Positions 53,466 to 63,135 of a stretch of DNA of 64,000 bases are shown in pieces. The DNA comes from CAVTJL01 sp963752325 (GTDB lineage: Bacteria > Pseudomonadota > Alphaproteobacteria > Geminicoccales > Geminicoccaceae). The stretch lies in the NCBI GenBank assembly GCA_963752325.1, contig CAVVXU010000007.1, positions 496,001 through 560,000 on the forward strand, read 5' to 3'. The notes below the pieces were generated by a model. It searched no databases. It worked only from the letters and a program-made list of their open reading frames with translations, and had not been told where the DNA came from. Position 1 is the stretch's first letter, and every line of letters starts with the position of its first letter. The translations under genes and the position numbers were made by a program.

Positions 53466-54375
53466 CGAAGGCTGCCCTCGCGTCGCGCCGGCCGATGAGC
53501 CAGCTCAGCAGGAAGACGCCGGCGACCATGCATGGTCGCGATGGCGCTGGCATAGCCCCAGTAGGAGAAGTTGAAGGCCTCGACGAAGGCATAATAGTTG
53601 GTGACCTCGGTCGCCGTCCCCGGGCCGCCGTTGGTCAGCACGTAGATCAGCGGAAACGCCTTGATGCTGTCGATCAGCCGGAACAGCGCCGGCGACCACG
53701 AGCGTCGGCGCCGATGTAGGGCAGGATCACGTACCAGAAGAGCTGCAGGCGGCTGGCGCCGTCGATCCGCGCCGCCTCGATCGGCTCGTCCGGGATCATC
53801 TGCAGCGCCGCCAGCACCATCAGCATGGTGAAGGGGAACCACTCCCAGGTCTCGGCGACGGCGATCGCCCAGAGCGCGGTGTCGGCGTTGGTGATCAGCG
53901 AGTGGACCGGCAGCCCGATGGCCGTCGAGCGCCCGGTGCATCGGGCTGACGTCGGGCGTGTAGATGCACCTTCCAGATGATGGCGACGACGATCGGCGGC
54001 AGCACCATCGGGATCAGGAAGGCGGTGCGCACCGCCTCGAGGAACCGGTCGCGCGCATTGAGCAGCAGCGCGACGCCGAGCCCGATCAGAAGCTGCAGCA
54101 CGACCGTCGCGATCGAGAGCTTGCACCTGGACCCAGACCGAGTTCCGGAAGCGGTCGTCCTGGAAGGCGGCGACGTAGTTGCTGGCCGGGCGCGCAGAAA
54201 TCCGAGCGCAGTCGCCGGCCGGGTCAGGTCGAGCGGCGTCAGGCTGGTGACGACGAGATAGATCGGCCGGCGCCAGGGTGATCAGCGGCGAGCACCAGCA
54301 GCGCCGGCAGCAGGCCGAGGAGGAACGCCCGGCGCCGCTCGCTCCTCCCAGCTCCGTCGTGCGCGCGAAGGCCAT
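53462..54375 (-). CDS. Sugar-type ABC permease, MalF-like (CUT1), many frameshifts
   Basis: The partner permease of the MalG-like protein. Fragments in order read PASNYVAAFQDDRFRNSVWVQ, VVLQLLIGLGVALLLNARDRF, VRTAFLIPMVLPPIVVAIIWK, ALWAIAVAETWEWFPFTMLMV, the EAA loop PIEAARIDGASRLQLFWYVI, LVVALLFRLIDSIKAFPLIYV, and the classic LTNGGPGTATEVTNYYAF. Surplus bases near 53531, 53692 and 53708, and several between 53930 and 54330, break the frame. The ATG at 54373-54375 lies 13 bp after the first binding-protein stop. No ATPase gene is linked. The family call is secure, the exact sequence is not. Confidence 0.75.
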
Positions 54376-54388
54376 GCCGCCGGCGCGA

Positions 54389-55751
54389 TCCTAGAGCTTC
54401 ACGCCGGCGCGCTTGAGGTCGGCGATCGAGGCCTCCTGCGCCTGCTTCATCGCGTCCTTGGCCGACATCTGCTGCGAGCCGATGTTCTGGATCGCGATGT
54501 CGATCTGCTTGTCGACCTGCGGATAGACGTCACCGTGCGGTACTTCATGTAGCCGCCTGGCCGCGAGATCGATCGTGTCGACATAGAGCTTGGCGACGTC
54601 GACGCCATTGATCGTCAGCTTCTTCTTGAACTCCGGGCGTGTCGATCACGCGAGTGGCGGGTGACCGAGCCGTAGCCCTTCTCGACCATGATCCGCTTGA
54701 TCAGGTCCTTGCGACATCGCCCAGTCGATGAACTCCCAGGCCGCGTCCTTGTTCTTGGAGCCGGCGGGGATGCCCCAGCCATGCGACGGCGACGCCCGGG
54801 AAGCGGCCGGTCGGGCCCGCCGGGAACAGCGAGAAGTTGCAGGTCTTGGCGACCTTGCTGTCGGCCGCGCCCATCTGCACCAGGAAGGCCTGGTTGTTGG
54901 TGCTGTAGTTGACGCGGCCCGGCCTTCAGCGTCGCCACCACCTGATCGTAGGTGTAGGCGAGGATGCCGTCGGGGCCGTAGTCGGTCAGCAGCTTGGCAT
55001 AGAAATCCGCCGCCTCGATCGCCTCGGGCGTATCCAGCACCGGCATCAGGTCGTCGGGCGGGTCGCGGAAGCACCTTGCCGCCGAAGCCCATCAGCCAGG
55101 GGATGAAGGTCCAGCCATAGTGGTTCTCGGCCGATGTAGGCCGGGATGCCGTTCTTGCTGGTTGATGGCCTTCATCGCCGGCACCACCTCGTCGAAGGTG
55201 TCCGGCATGCTTCGACGCCGGCCTGCTCGAAGATGTCGTAGCGCGAGCAGCCGGCCATGAAGCAGTCGGCGATCCAGGGGATGCCGTAGAGCTTGCCGTT
55301 CTTGTCCTTCATCGGCGCCGTGACGCCGGCGAGGAAGTCGCTGGCATCCCAGTCCGCCGGCGTCTTCTCGGGGTCGTTGATGAAGCGGCTCGAGCGGGCG
55401 TGAACCAGCCGGCGCCGATCCAGCGGCTCGGTGTAGATGAAGGTGATGTTGAGCACGTCATAGGCCGAGCCGCCGGTCGACAGCTCGAGATCGATGCGCT
55501 GGTTGTAGATCGGGAAGGACGGCGTCTCGTAGATTGACCTTGGCGCCCGTCGCCTCCTCGAACTCGGGGATGTAGTCGGCAAGCCACTTGGGATAGGGCG
55601 CGCTCCAGCAGGAGACGTTGAGCGTCGTCCCCTTGAGCGACTTGCCCGTGGTCTGCGCCGGCGCCTTGCCCGGCAGGATGAGCGTCGCGGCACCCAGGGC
55701 CGCCGAGCTCCCGAGCAGATTGCGTCGGGTGACGTAGCGTGTCGTGGTCAT
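54389..55751 (-). CDS. ABC-transporter solute-binding protein 1 (family 1), many frameshifts
   Basis: The first of three paralogous binding proteins. A Tat-type signal (TTTRYVTRRNLLGSSAALGA) is followed by TLNVSCWSAPYPKWLADYIPE and, piecewise, SAYDVLNITFIYT, KNGKLYGIPWIADCFMAGCS, FRDPPDDLMPVLDTPEAIEA, GPDGILAYTYDQVVATLKAG, NQAFLVQMGAADSKVAKTCN and KNKDAAWEFIDWAM. About 15 frame breaks lie between 54529 and 55536, nearly all a single surplus base, with one apparent deletion near 54530. The C-terminus, with SQQMSAKDAMKQAQEASIAD, matches the two intact paralogues. It has the length of the paralogues when reassembled (about 450 residues). Confidence 0.78.
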
Positions 55752-55809
55752 CCTTCGTTCCCTCCCTCTTTCTGTGGTGCGCGCATCGCGCGGGCTGCGT
55801 TGCTCTCGC

Positions 55810-57156
55810 TCAAAGCTTGATGCCGGCGCGCTTGATCTCGGCGATCGAAGCTTCCTGCGCCTTCTTCATGGCTTCCTTGGCCGACATCTGCTGCGAGCCG
55901 ATATTTTGAATCGCGATGTCGAGCTGCTTGTCCACCTGCGGATAGACGCTGACCGTCCGGTATTTCATGTAGCCACCGGCCGCGAGGTCGATCGTGTCGA
56001 TATAGAGCCTGGCCACATCGACCCCGTTGATCGTCATAGCCTTCTTGAACTCCTCCCCCTCGACGAGAGACCGGCGAGTGATCGAGCCGTAGCCCTTCTC
56101 CACCAACATGCGCCTGAGCAGGTCCTTGCTCATCGCCCAGACAATGAACTGCCAAGCGGCATCCTTGTTCTTGGAGCCGATTGGAATGCCCCAGCCGTGC
56201 GACGCCACACCCGGGAAACGGCCGGCCGGCCCCTTCGGAAAGAGCGCGAAGCCACAGGTCTCGGCGACACGGCTGCCGGGGGCTCCAAGCTGGGTGATGA
56301 AGGCCTGAGAGGTGTTGGCGTAGTTGATACGCCCCATCTTCAGCGCCTCTGTCAGCTGATTGTCGTCATAGGAGAGAACCCCGTCCGGCCCATAGCTTAT
56401 CAGCAGGTTGGCGAAGAAATCCGCCGCGTGGACGGCTTCCGACGTATCGAGCATCGGCCTGAGGTCATGCGGCGGGTCGCGGAAGACCTTGCCGCCGAAG
56501 CCCATCAGCCAGGGCACGAAGCTCCACCCATAGTGGTTCGTGGATACGTAGCCGGCGACATGCTCCTTGCCACTGACGGCTTTCATCGCCGGCTCCATCG
56601 CGTCGAAGCTGTCGGGCAGCCCGATGCCGGCCTTCTCGAAAAGATCGTAGCGCGAGCAACCTGCCATGAAGGTGTCGGCGATCCAGGGAATGCCGAAGAG
56701 CTTGCCGTCGCCACCCCGCATCGGCACGGAGGCGCCCGCGAGAAAGTCGCCTGCATTCCAGTCGGCAGGTGTCTTCGCCGGATCGTCGATGAAGGGATCA
56801 AGGGGCGTCAGCCAGCCTGCCCCGATCCAACGGCTGCTGTAGATGAAGGTGACGTTCAGGACGTCGTAGGACGAACCGTGTGTCGAGAGCTCGAGATCCG
56901 CGCGCTGGTTGTAGATGGGTAGCGCCGGATTCTCATAGTTGACCCGGGCGCCCGTCTGCTCCTCGAACTCGGGAATATAGTCTGGAAGCCACCGTGTGTA
57001 CGGTCCGCTCCAGGTCGAGACGTTGAGGGTAGTGCCGGCGAGTGCCTTTCCTCCAGCCGCCGCCGGCGCCTTGCCCGGCAGGGCAAGCGATGCCGCCCCC
57101 AACGCCGCCGTGCCCTGGATCAGCCGGCGGCGTGTGACATAGCTCGTGGCGGTCAT
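55810..57156 (-). CDS. ABC-transporter solute-binding protein 2 (family 1), Tat-exported
   Basis: An intact paralogue of 448 residues. The N-terminal SYVTRRRLIQGTAALGAASL is a twin-arginine-type signal (TRRRLI) with cleavage predicted after the PAA region near residue 33. The mature protein reads TLNVSTWSGPYTRWLPDYIP, EFEEQTGARVNYENPALP, IYNQRADLELSTHGSSYDVL and SRWIGAGWLTPLDPFIDDPA, and later GYGSITRRSLVEGEEFKKAM. The C-terminus SQQMSAKEAMKKAQEASIAE is shared with the two neighbours. It belongs to the extracellular solute-binding family 1 fold (MalE-like). The ligand may be a sugar or other polyol; identity is unknown. Confidence 0.87.
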   Translation of the reverse strand: MTATSYVTRRRLIQGTAALGAASLALPGKAPAAAGGKALAGTTLNVSTWSGPYTRWLPDYIPEFEEQTGARVNYENPALPIYNQRADLELSTHGSSYDVLNVTFIYSSRWIGAGWLTPLDPFIDDPAKTPADWNAGDFLAGASVPMRGGDGKLFGIPWIADTFMAGCSRYDLFEKAGIGLPDSFDAMEPAMKAVSGKEHVAGYVSTNHYGWSFVPWLMGFGGKVFRDPPHDLRPMLDTSEAVHAADFFANLLISYGPDGVLSYDDNQLTEALKMGRINYANTSQAFITQLGAPGSRVAETCGFALFPKGPAGRFPGVASHGWGIPIGSKNKDAAWQFIVWAMSKDLLRRMLVEKGYGSITRRSLVEGEEFKKAMTINGVDVARLYIDTIDLAAGGYMKYRTVSVYPQVDKQLDIAIQNIGSQQMSAKEAMKKAQEASIAEIKRAGIKL

Positions 57157-57205
57157 CGCTCCCTGCTCTCCCTCACCGTTTCGTCAGCTTGCGGCCGTCA
57201 TGCTC

Positions 57206-58555
57206 TCAGAGCTTGATGCCGGCCCGCTTGATGTCGGCGATCGATCCCTCCTGCGCCCGCTTCATGGCTTCCTTGGCCGACATCTGCTGGGTCGTGATGA
57301 TCTCGATCGCCTTGTTGATCTGCTGGTCCGCCTGCGGAAACGCGGACACGGTGCGGTAGGCCATGTAGTTCTTGCTTCCCGCCAGATTGAGCACGTCCAC
57401 GAACATCTTGCCGACGTCATAGCCGTTGATCGTCATGATGCTCTTGAACTCGGGCGTCTCGGTCAGGGACTTGCGCGTGATCGAGCCATAGGACTTCTCC
57501 ACCAGAAGCCGCTGGAACATCTCCTTGGAGGTCGCCCACTTGATGAACGCCCAGGAGGCATCCTTGTTCTTGGCACCCGTCGGAATGCCCCAACCGTGCG
57601 AGGCCGTCCCCGGGAAGGAGCCGGCGGGTCCGGCCGGCATCATCGAGTAGGCCGTCGTCGGCGCCGCCTTGCTCGGTGGCTTGCCGACCGGTCCCAGGAA
57701 CGCGATGCTGTGCGTGCAGTAGTTGGCCCTTCCCGCCTTCAAGGACTGCACCGCCTGGTCGTAGGTGTAGGAGAGGATGCCGTCGGGGCTGTAGTTGCGC
57801 AGGATCTGGGCATACCACTCGGCCGCCTCGATCGCCTCGGGCGTGTCGAGCGTCGGCATCACGTCGTCCGGCGGATTGCGGAAGACATTGCCGCCGAAGC
57901 CCTGGAGATAGGGGATCCAGGACCAGCCGTGGTGGTTCTCGTTGACGTAGCCGGCGACGCCCTGCTTGCCGTTCACGGCTTTTAGCATCGCCACCATCTC
58001 ATCGAACGTCTTGGGCATGTCGATGCCGGCAGCCTCGAGGAGGTCGTGCCGTGCCGATACGGCGACGGAGGCGTCGGCCACCCAGGGGATGCCGAAGATC
58101 TGACCCTTGCCGTTCTTGAGCGGGCCGATCGCTCCCGGAATGAAGTCGTCGGGGCCCCAGTCGGCCGGTGTCTTGGCAGGGTCCTCGAGATAGGGCTCGA
58201 GCGGCACGAACCAGCCGGCGCCGATCCAGCGGCCCACATAGATGAAGGTGATGTTGAGCACGTCGAAGGCCGACCCGTGGGTCGACAGCTCGAGGTCGGC
58301 ACGCTGGTTGTAGACCGGGAAGCCCGGCGTGTCGTAGTTGACCTTGGCGCCGGTCTGCTCCTCGAACTCAGGAATATACTCCGACAGCAGCTTGGGGTAG
58401 GTGCCACTCCAGCACGACACGTTGAGCGTCGTCCCCTGGAGCGGCTTGGCGCCGCCCTGGGCCGGGGCCCTGCCCGGCAGCACGAGGGCCGTGGTCCCAA
58501 GCGCCGCGCCGGCCTCGAGCAGCCTGCGGCGCGTCACATAGCGTGTTGCCACCAT
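57206..58555 (-). CDS. ABC-transporter solute-binding protein 3 (family 1), Tat-exported
   Basis: The third paralogue, 449 residues and intact. The signal region ATRYVTRRRLLEAGAALGTT again carries a twin-arginine motif (TRRRLL). Mature features follow the same order: TLNVSCWSGTYPKLLSEYIP, EQTGAKVNYDTPGFPVYNQR, GRWIGAGWFVPLEPYLEDPA, NGKGQIFGIPWVADASVAVS and SHGWGIPTGAKNKDASWAF. The C-terminus TQQMSAKEAMKRAQEGSIAD matches its neighbours. The pocket region differs most from protein 2 (for example ASVAVSARHDLLE against TFMAGCSRYDLFE), hinting at different ligands. The start at 58555 is the first ATG of the signal peptide; the frame extends upstream without support. Confidence 0.87.
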   Translation of the reverse strand: MVATRYVTRRRLLEAGAALGTTALVLPGRAPAQGGAKPLQGTTLNVSCWSGTYPKLLSEYIPEFEEQTGAKVNYDTPGFPVYNQRADLELSTHGSAFDVLNITFIYVGRWIGAGWFVPLEPYLEDPAKTPADWGPDDFIPGAIGPLKNGKGQIFGIPWVADASVAVSARHDLLEAAGIDMPKTFDEMVAMLKAVNGKQGVAGYVNENHHGWSWIPYLQGFGGNVFRNPPDDVMPTLDTPEAIEAAEWYAQILRNYSPDGILSYTYDQAVQSLKAGRANYCTHSIAFLGPVGKPPSKAAPTTAYSMMPAGPAGSFPGTASHGWGIPTGAKNKDASWAFIKWATSKEMFQRLLVEKSYGSITRKSLTETPEFKSIMTINGYDVGKMFVDVLNLAGSKNYMAYRTVSAFPQADQQINKAIEIITTQQMSAKEAMKRAQEGSIADIKRAGIKL

Positions 58556-58751
58556 TGTTCGTTGCCTCCCGCTCTTGCGCCGATCCGTTCCCGAGGCCTG
58601 ATCTCGGGCATCGGTCGGCATTGTCTCGAGCTGCTCGACCCTCTCATGCTCTCGGCATTCTTACAACTGCATTCCGAGAGCATCTCCATAACCGCCGTCT
58701 ATGTCTCGGGCATCGCTTCTTTCGCCGCGGGCCGGGCGGCCAGCCGGCCGG

Positions 58752-60182
58752 TCACCGGAACTCGGCCGCCCAGTCGCGGGCCCGGTAGCCGCTCTCGATC
58801 AGCCAGTCGCGCAACGCGTCGAGCAGCGCCCGCTTGACCGGCGCGTGCGCGGGGCTCCCCCAGAGATCCCGTGTCTCCTTCGGATCCTCCTCGAGATCGA
58901 AGAGCTGGCCATAGTTCTGGCCCTTGAAATGGACGAGCTTGTGCCGGGTCGAGCGGACCATGGTGATGAGCTCCGAGCCGGTGAGGTTGACGTCGCCTGC
59001 CTGCTCGCAGAACACGAGATCGCGGGGCTCCCAGGGGCGACCCTCGAGCGCGTCGAGCAGCGATCGGGCCTCGAAGCTCTCCGGCACCTCGACGCCGGCA
59101 AGCTCCAGGATCGTCGGCCCCAGGTCGAAGAGCTGGCAGAGGCCCCCCACCTCCGTCCCCCCGGCAAATCGGCCCGGCGACCAGGCGATGACCGGGCTTC
59201 GCGTGATCTCCTCGTACATCGACCACTTCTGGATGAGCCCGTGGTCGCCCATGCAGTCCCCGTGGTCGGAGCAGAAGAAGACGACCGCGTTGTCGAGATA
59301 GCCACGGGCGCGCAGCGACTCGAGCAGCTCACCGATCTTCTCGTCGATCATCGTCACGTTGGCGCAGTAGTTCGCCCACATGCGGTGAAGCTGGTCGGGC
59401 CGCGGATCGAGGCTCCATACCACCGAATCGTGGTCGACCTCGACGTCGTGCTGCCGCTTCTCCTTCAGCGGCGGCGGCAGCGCGTCCAGCTCCTCGGCAC
59501 TCGGGGATGGAACCGGCAGATCATTGCGGGCGAGATAGGGCTCCGCGTAGCGCGGGATCGGATCGTAGGGCGGATGGGGACCCGGAAAGCCCACCTGAAG
59601 GAAGAGCGGCTCGGTCACGGGGTAGGTGTCGACCCACCATTTGGCCATGTTGCCGACGAACATGTCCGAGTGGAGATGCTCGGGCAGCTCCCAGTCGAAC
59701 GCCCCCAGCCGCTCCCGGTAGTCCGCCCGCTGGCGATAGAGCTCGCGCTGCTGCTTCTTCAGGCCGTGCGCCGCCAGCGCCTTGTCCCACTCGTCGAAAT
59801 ACCAGCGTCCCTCCATGTAGCGGTCCTTGTTCTCGACCACGTAGCGCTCATGGAAGCCGGCGTCGGCGTCATAGGGAATGGTGTGCATCTTGCCGACATT
59901 GACGCAGCGATAGCCCGCCGCCGCCAGGCTCTCGACCCAGGTCCGCCCCCAGGGCTGGCCGTTCCTCAGCACCCCCGTCGTGTGCGGATAGTAGCCCTTG
60001 AAAAGGCTCGCCCGGCACGGCACGCAGGAGGCGGCCGTGATGTGGCAGTTGGTGAGCGTCACCCCCTCCTGGACGAGCCGGTCGAGATTGGGCGTCGTCA
60101 TGTAGGGAAAGCCCAGCGCGCTGATGCTGTCGTAGCGCTGCTGGTCGGTCATGATGAGGATGATGTTGGGGCGGTCGGTCAT
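58752..60182 (-). CDS. Sulfatase family hydrolase (type I, formylglycine-dependent)
   Basis: A hydrolase of the alkaline-phosphatase superfamily, 476 residues. The metal site starts with NIILIMTDQQR (Asp13, with Gln14-Gln15 following). The sulfatase motif C-x-P-x-R is seen as SCVPCRASLFKG with Cys53 as the residue converted to formylglycine, Pro55 and Arg57. The second metal cluster is VVFFCSDHGDCMGDHG, and the family histidines lie in GKMHTIP and GFPGPHPPYDP. No signal peptide is visible, so it is likely cytoplasmic. Its ATG overlaps the tctA stop by 4 bp, linking it to the transport operon. It may cleave a sulfate ester or a phosphonate monoester; the latter family shares the same fold. Confidence 0.87.
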   Translation of the reverse strand: MTDRPNIILIMTDQQRYDSISALGFPYMTTPNLDRLVQEGVTLTNCHITAASCVPCRASLFKGYYPHTTGVLRNGQPWGRTWVESLAAAGYRCVNVGKMHTIPYDADAGFHERYVVENKDRYMEGRWYFDEWDKALAAHGLKKQQRELYRQRADYRERLGAFDWELPEHLHSDMFVGNMAKWWVDTYPVTEPLFLQVGFPGPHPPYDPIPRYAEPYLARNDLPVPSPSAEELDALPPPLKEKRQHDVEVDHDSVVWSLDPRPDQLHRMWANYCANVTMIDEKIGELLESLRARGYLDNAVVFFCSDHGDCMGDHGLIQKWSMYEEITRSPVIAWSPGRFAGGTEVGGLCQLFDLGPTILELAGVEVPESFEARSLLDALEGRPWEPRDLVFCEQAGDVNLTGSELITMVRSTRHKLVHFKGQNYGQLFDLEEDPKETRDLWGSPAHAPVKRALLDALRDWLIESGYRARDWAAEFR

Positions 60183-61675
60183 GACGTCTCCAAGGTCTCC
60201 GCAGCGCCGGCGCTCGACACCCTGCGGCTGCGGAGAAATGGCCAGGCGAGGGTGAGCAAGGAGATCAGAAGGAAGACGGTGGCGAAGGGGCGATGGAACA
60301 GGGCCAGCACGTCGCCGCCGGATGCCATCAGCGCCGACCTGAGCTGCTCCTCGGCAATCGGTGCGAGGACGAAGCCGATCACGAACGGCCCGAGCGGCAC
60401 CCGCCACCATTCGAGGGCGAACCCGATGGCGCCGAAGGCGAGCATCACCCAGATGTCGAAGTACCGATTGTTGAGAGCGAAGGTGCCGATCACGCAAAAG
60501 AGCAGGATCGCGCTCAGCAGATAGGCGCGCGGCAGGTAGATGACACGGGCGATCCAGCTCACCGCGACCAGCATCATCGCCAGCATGAAGAGGTTGGCCA
60601 CGAGGTAGGCGACGATGACGCCGTAGGCGACCTCCGGGTTGGTGGTGAAGAGCAGCGGGCCCGGCTGCAGATTGTGGATGATCAGCGCGCCGATGAGGAT
60701 GGCGTCGGTGACGCTGCCGGGAATGCCCATGGTGATGAGCGGGATGAGGGCGCCGCCGATGGCGGCGTTGTTGGCGCTCTCGGTGGCGATGACCCCGGGC
60801 TCGTGGCCGGTGCCGAACTTCTCCGGCTCACGCGAGACATTCTTGGCGGTGGAGTAGGACAGCATCGCCGCGATGTTGCCGCCGATGCCGGGAAGCAGGC
60901 CGACCCAGGTGCCGATCACCGAGGAGCGGAGAAGATTGGCACCATGAAGTCGCAGGTCACCGAGGCTCGGCCGCACCGCTCGGCCGCTGACGGAGACGCG
61001 CGGCAACGGTCGCGAGATGGTGAGCACGTCCTTGATGATCTGGCTGATGGCGAAGGTGCCGATCAGGACGGGGAGCAGCGCCAAGCCACCGTCGAGCGCG
61101 GGCAGCCCGAATGTGAGGCGGAGCTGGCCGACGCTCGGATCGATCCCGGGCATTGCCACGAGCATGCCGAGACAGCCCGCGATCAGGCCCTTGAGCATCG
61201 AGCCCTCACTCAGGGAGGCGAGCATCATCAAGGCCATCAGGACCAGCGTGAAATACTCCCAAGGCCCGAACTTGAGCGCAAGGTTGGCAAGCGGTGGCGA
61301 CAGGGCGGCGAGGAAGACCCAGGAGATGATGCCTCCCACCGCCGAGGCGGTGATGGCCAGGCTCAGCGCCCGCTCGGCTTGGCCCTTCTGGGCCATGGGA
61401 TAGCCGTCGAAGGTGGTCATGATGGAGGAGGGCGTGCCGGGCATCCTGAGGAGGATCGCCGCGATCAGCCCTCCCGATACGCCGCCCACATACTCGCCGA
61501 TCAACAAGGTCATCGAATTGATGTTGTTCATCGAGAAGGTCAGGGGCAGCGTCAGCGCGATCAGCATCGACGCGGTAAGTCCGGGGATGGCACCGATGAC
61601 GATGCCCAGCGCCGCCCCGATCGCCAGGTAGAAGAGCGGCCAGACATGCAGCAGGCCGAAGAAGGCCTCGATCAT
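60179..61675 (-). CDS. tctA: Tripartite tricarboxylate transporter, large membrane subunit TctA
   Basis: The 12-helix permease of the TTT family, 498 residues. The diagnostic N-terminus GIVIGAIPGLTASMLIALTL and PLTFSMNNINSMTLLIGEYV, then GGVSGGLIAAILLRMPGTPS and SSIMTTFDGYPMAQKGQAER, match TctA. The second repeat SVIGTWVGLLPGIGGNIAAM repeats the G-x-x-P-G pattern. TTT systems use the periplasmic protein TctC to take up carboxylates or related organic anions. It is coupled downstream to the sulfatase and follows TctB, 12 bp away. Confidence 0.95.
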   Translation of the reverse strand: MIEAFFGLLHVWPLFYLAIGAALGIVIGAIPGLTASMLIALTLPLTFSMNNINSMTLLIGEYVGGVSGGLIAAILLRMPGTPSSIMTTFDGYPMAQKGQAERALSLAITASAVGGIISWVFLAALSPPLANLALKFGPWEYFTLVLMALMMLASLSEGSMLKGLIAGCLGMLVAMPGIDPSVGQLRLTFGLPALDGGLALLPVLIGTFAISQIIKDVLTISRPLPRVSVSGRAVRPSLGDLRLHGANLLRSSVIGTWVGLLPGIGGNIAAMLSYSTAKNVSREPEKFGTGHEPGVIATESANNAAIGGALIPLITMGIPGSVTDAILIGALIIHNLQPGPLLFTTNPEVAYGVIVAYLVANLFMLAMMLVAVSWIARVIYLPRAYLLSAILLFCVIGTFALNNRYFDIWVMLAFGAIGFALEWWRVPLGPFVIGFVLAPIAEEQLRSALMASGGDVLALFHRPFATVFLLISLLTLAWPFLRSRRVSSAGAAETLETS

Positions 61676-61687
61676 CGCTCCCAGCTC

Positions 61688-62173
61688 CTACGGTAGATCG
61701 ACGTAGAAGACATGGGTGAAGACGACGTCGCAGAGGCCCACGAGCAGAATGGCGAAGGCGATCGCCATCAGCGCGCCCCGGAGCGAGGGCTTGGCCAGCG
61801 TCAAGGTGACGAGGGCGACGAACAGCGTGGCGGCCCAGAGGAAGTCGAGCAGGCCGGTCTGCATGACGACGACAAAAAGCACGGTCAAGACGACGGTCGC
61901 GAGCGCCCGTCCCCAGTGGTTGGGAGCCGATCCACCGGCACGCGCATCGCTCCGAGGCGGCCGCGCCCGTCGCAGAGCCAGCGCCGCCTGGCCCGCAAGG
62001 GCCAGGGCGAGAAGCGCCATCACGGCGGCGATGCCACGGGGCACCGAAGCGGAGCCGAGCGGCTCCCACTTCGGTGGAAGCAAGCCGGCCGTGCCCCACC
62101 AGACGATGGCGCTCACGGCCAGGATCAGTAGCGCAAAGCCAAGATCGGCTTTGCGGGCGCGTGATTCCCCCAT
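61688..62173 (-). CDS. tctB: Tripartite tricarboxylate transporter, small membrane subunit TctB
   Basis: A 161-residue membrane protein with four hydrophobic helices, the small subunit of TTT permeases. It starts at 62173 (MGESRARKADLGFALLILAV) and overlaps the tctC stop by one base (TGATG). The middle loop, rich in Arg and Pro, is variable as usual. Sequence of TctB is weakly conserved, so the call rests on the four-helix pattern and its place between tctC and tctA. Confidence 0.85.
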   Translation of the reverse strand: MGESRARKADLGFALLILAVSAIVWWGTAGLLPPKWEPLGSASVPRGIAAVMALLALALAGQAALALRRARPPRSDARAGGSAPNHWGRALATVVLTVLFVVVMQTGLLDFLWAATLFVALVTLTLAKPSLRGALMAIAFAILLVGLCDVVFTHVFYVDLP

Positions 62174-63135
62174 CACTTGATGGTCGCCGCGACGGCCTTC
62201 AGATCCTTCAGTGTCGCCACGGCCTCGGCCTGCGCCTCGGCGCCATCGGTCCATTGGTCATCGAGGGCATTCTTGGCGAAATAGTCCTTGATCGCCTGGC
62301 TCTCGAACGCCTTGTGCAGCGCATCGGCCAGGATCTTCTGGCGGTCGACCGGCGTGCCCTTGGGTGCGAGCCACCAGTTGGGATTGTTCCAGACCACGTC
62401 GTAGCCAAGCTCCTTGGCGGTGGGCAAATCGGGGAGCTGAGGCAGCCGTTGGGCGCCAAAATAGACGAGCGCCCGGAGCCCGGGACCGACGTCGCGGAAG
62501 CCGAGGTACTCGGAGGCGGCGAAGAGGGAGATGTCGGCATTGCCACCGGCGATCAGCTTCAGGCGATCGGCACCGCTCGGCGCCTGGACCTTGCGGGTCT
62601 CGAAGCCGGCCTTCTGCGCCAGGAGCGCACCCACGAAATGCGGAATGCTGCCGATGCCGATGGCCTCGACCATGCTGTCCGGCTTGGCCTTGAGCTTCGC
62701 GACCAGCTGCCCGAGCGTCTCGATCCCGCTGTCCTTGCGCACCGTCCAGACGGGGCTGCCGCCACCGGCGAATCCCAGCGAGACGAAATCGCCTGGACCG
62801 AACGGGACAATTCCCATGGCATTCGCGATGAGCATCTGGAAGTGCCAGTGCAGGATGGTGTAGCCGTCGGGCTCGGCAGTGAGGACGGCGCGTCCCCCGA
62901 CGGCGCCGCCAGCGCCAGCCATATTGACGATGACGAGCGGCTGCGGCAGCAGCTTCTGCTCCTCGATCTGCTTGGCCAGGAGGCGCGCCACGGTGTCGGT
63001 CCGGCCGCCGGGGGCGAAAGGCACGATCACCCGGATAGGTTTTTCCGGAAAGGCGGCGTCGGCCGGTCCGGCGCTCCACATCATGACGGCGCCAACAAGA
63101 GCGAGGGCAAGGGCTCGCATTAACCACATCATCAA
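62173..63135 (-). CDS. tctC: Tripartite tricarboxylate transporter substrate-binding protein TctC (Bug family)
   Basis: The periplasmic binding protein of the TTT system, 320 residues. A Sec signal peptide (about 27 residues, ending ADA-AFPEKPI) precedes the family pattern FPEKPIRVIVPFAPGGRTDT. VNMAGAGGAVGGRAV and EPDGYTILHWHFQMLIANA follow, and the C-terminal LPDLPTAKELGYDV and NWWLAPKGTPVDRQ are typical. Its start codon overlaps the regulator stop by 4 bp. The ligand is unknown. Confidence 0.94.
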   Translation of the reverse strand: MMMWLMRALALALVGAVMMWSAGPADAAFPEKPIRVIVPFAPGGRTDTVARLLAKQIEEQKLLPQPLVIVNMAGAGGAVGGRAVLTAEPDGYTILHWHFQMLIANAMGIVPFGPGDFVSLGFAGGGSPVWTVRKDSGIETLGQLVAKLKAKPDSMVEAIGIGSIPHFVGALLAQKAGFETRKVQAPSGADRLKLIAGGNADISLFAASEYLGFRDVGPGLRALVYFGAQRLPQLPDLPTAKELGYDVVWNNPNWWLAPKGTPVDRQKILADALHKAFESQAIKDYFAKNALDDQWTDGAEAQAEAVATLKDLKAVAATIK

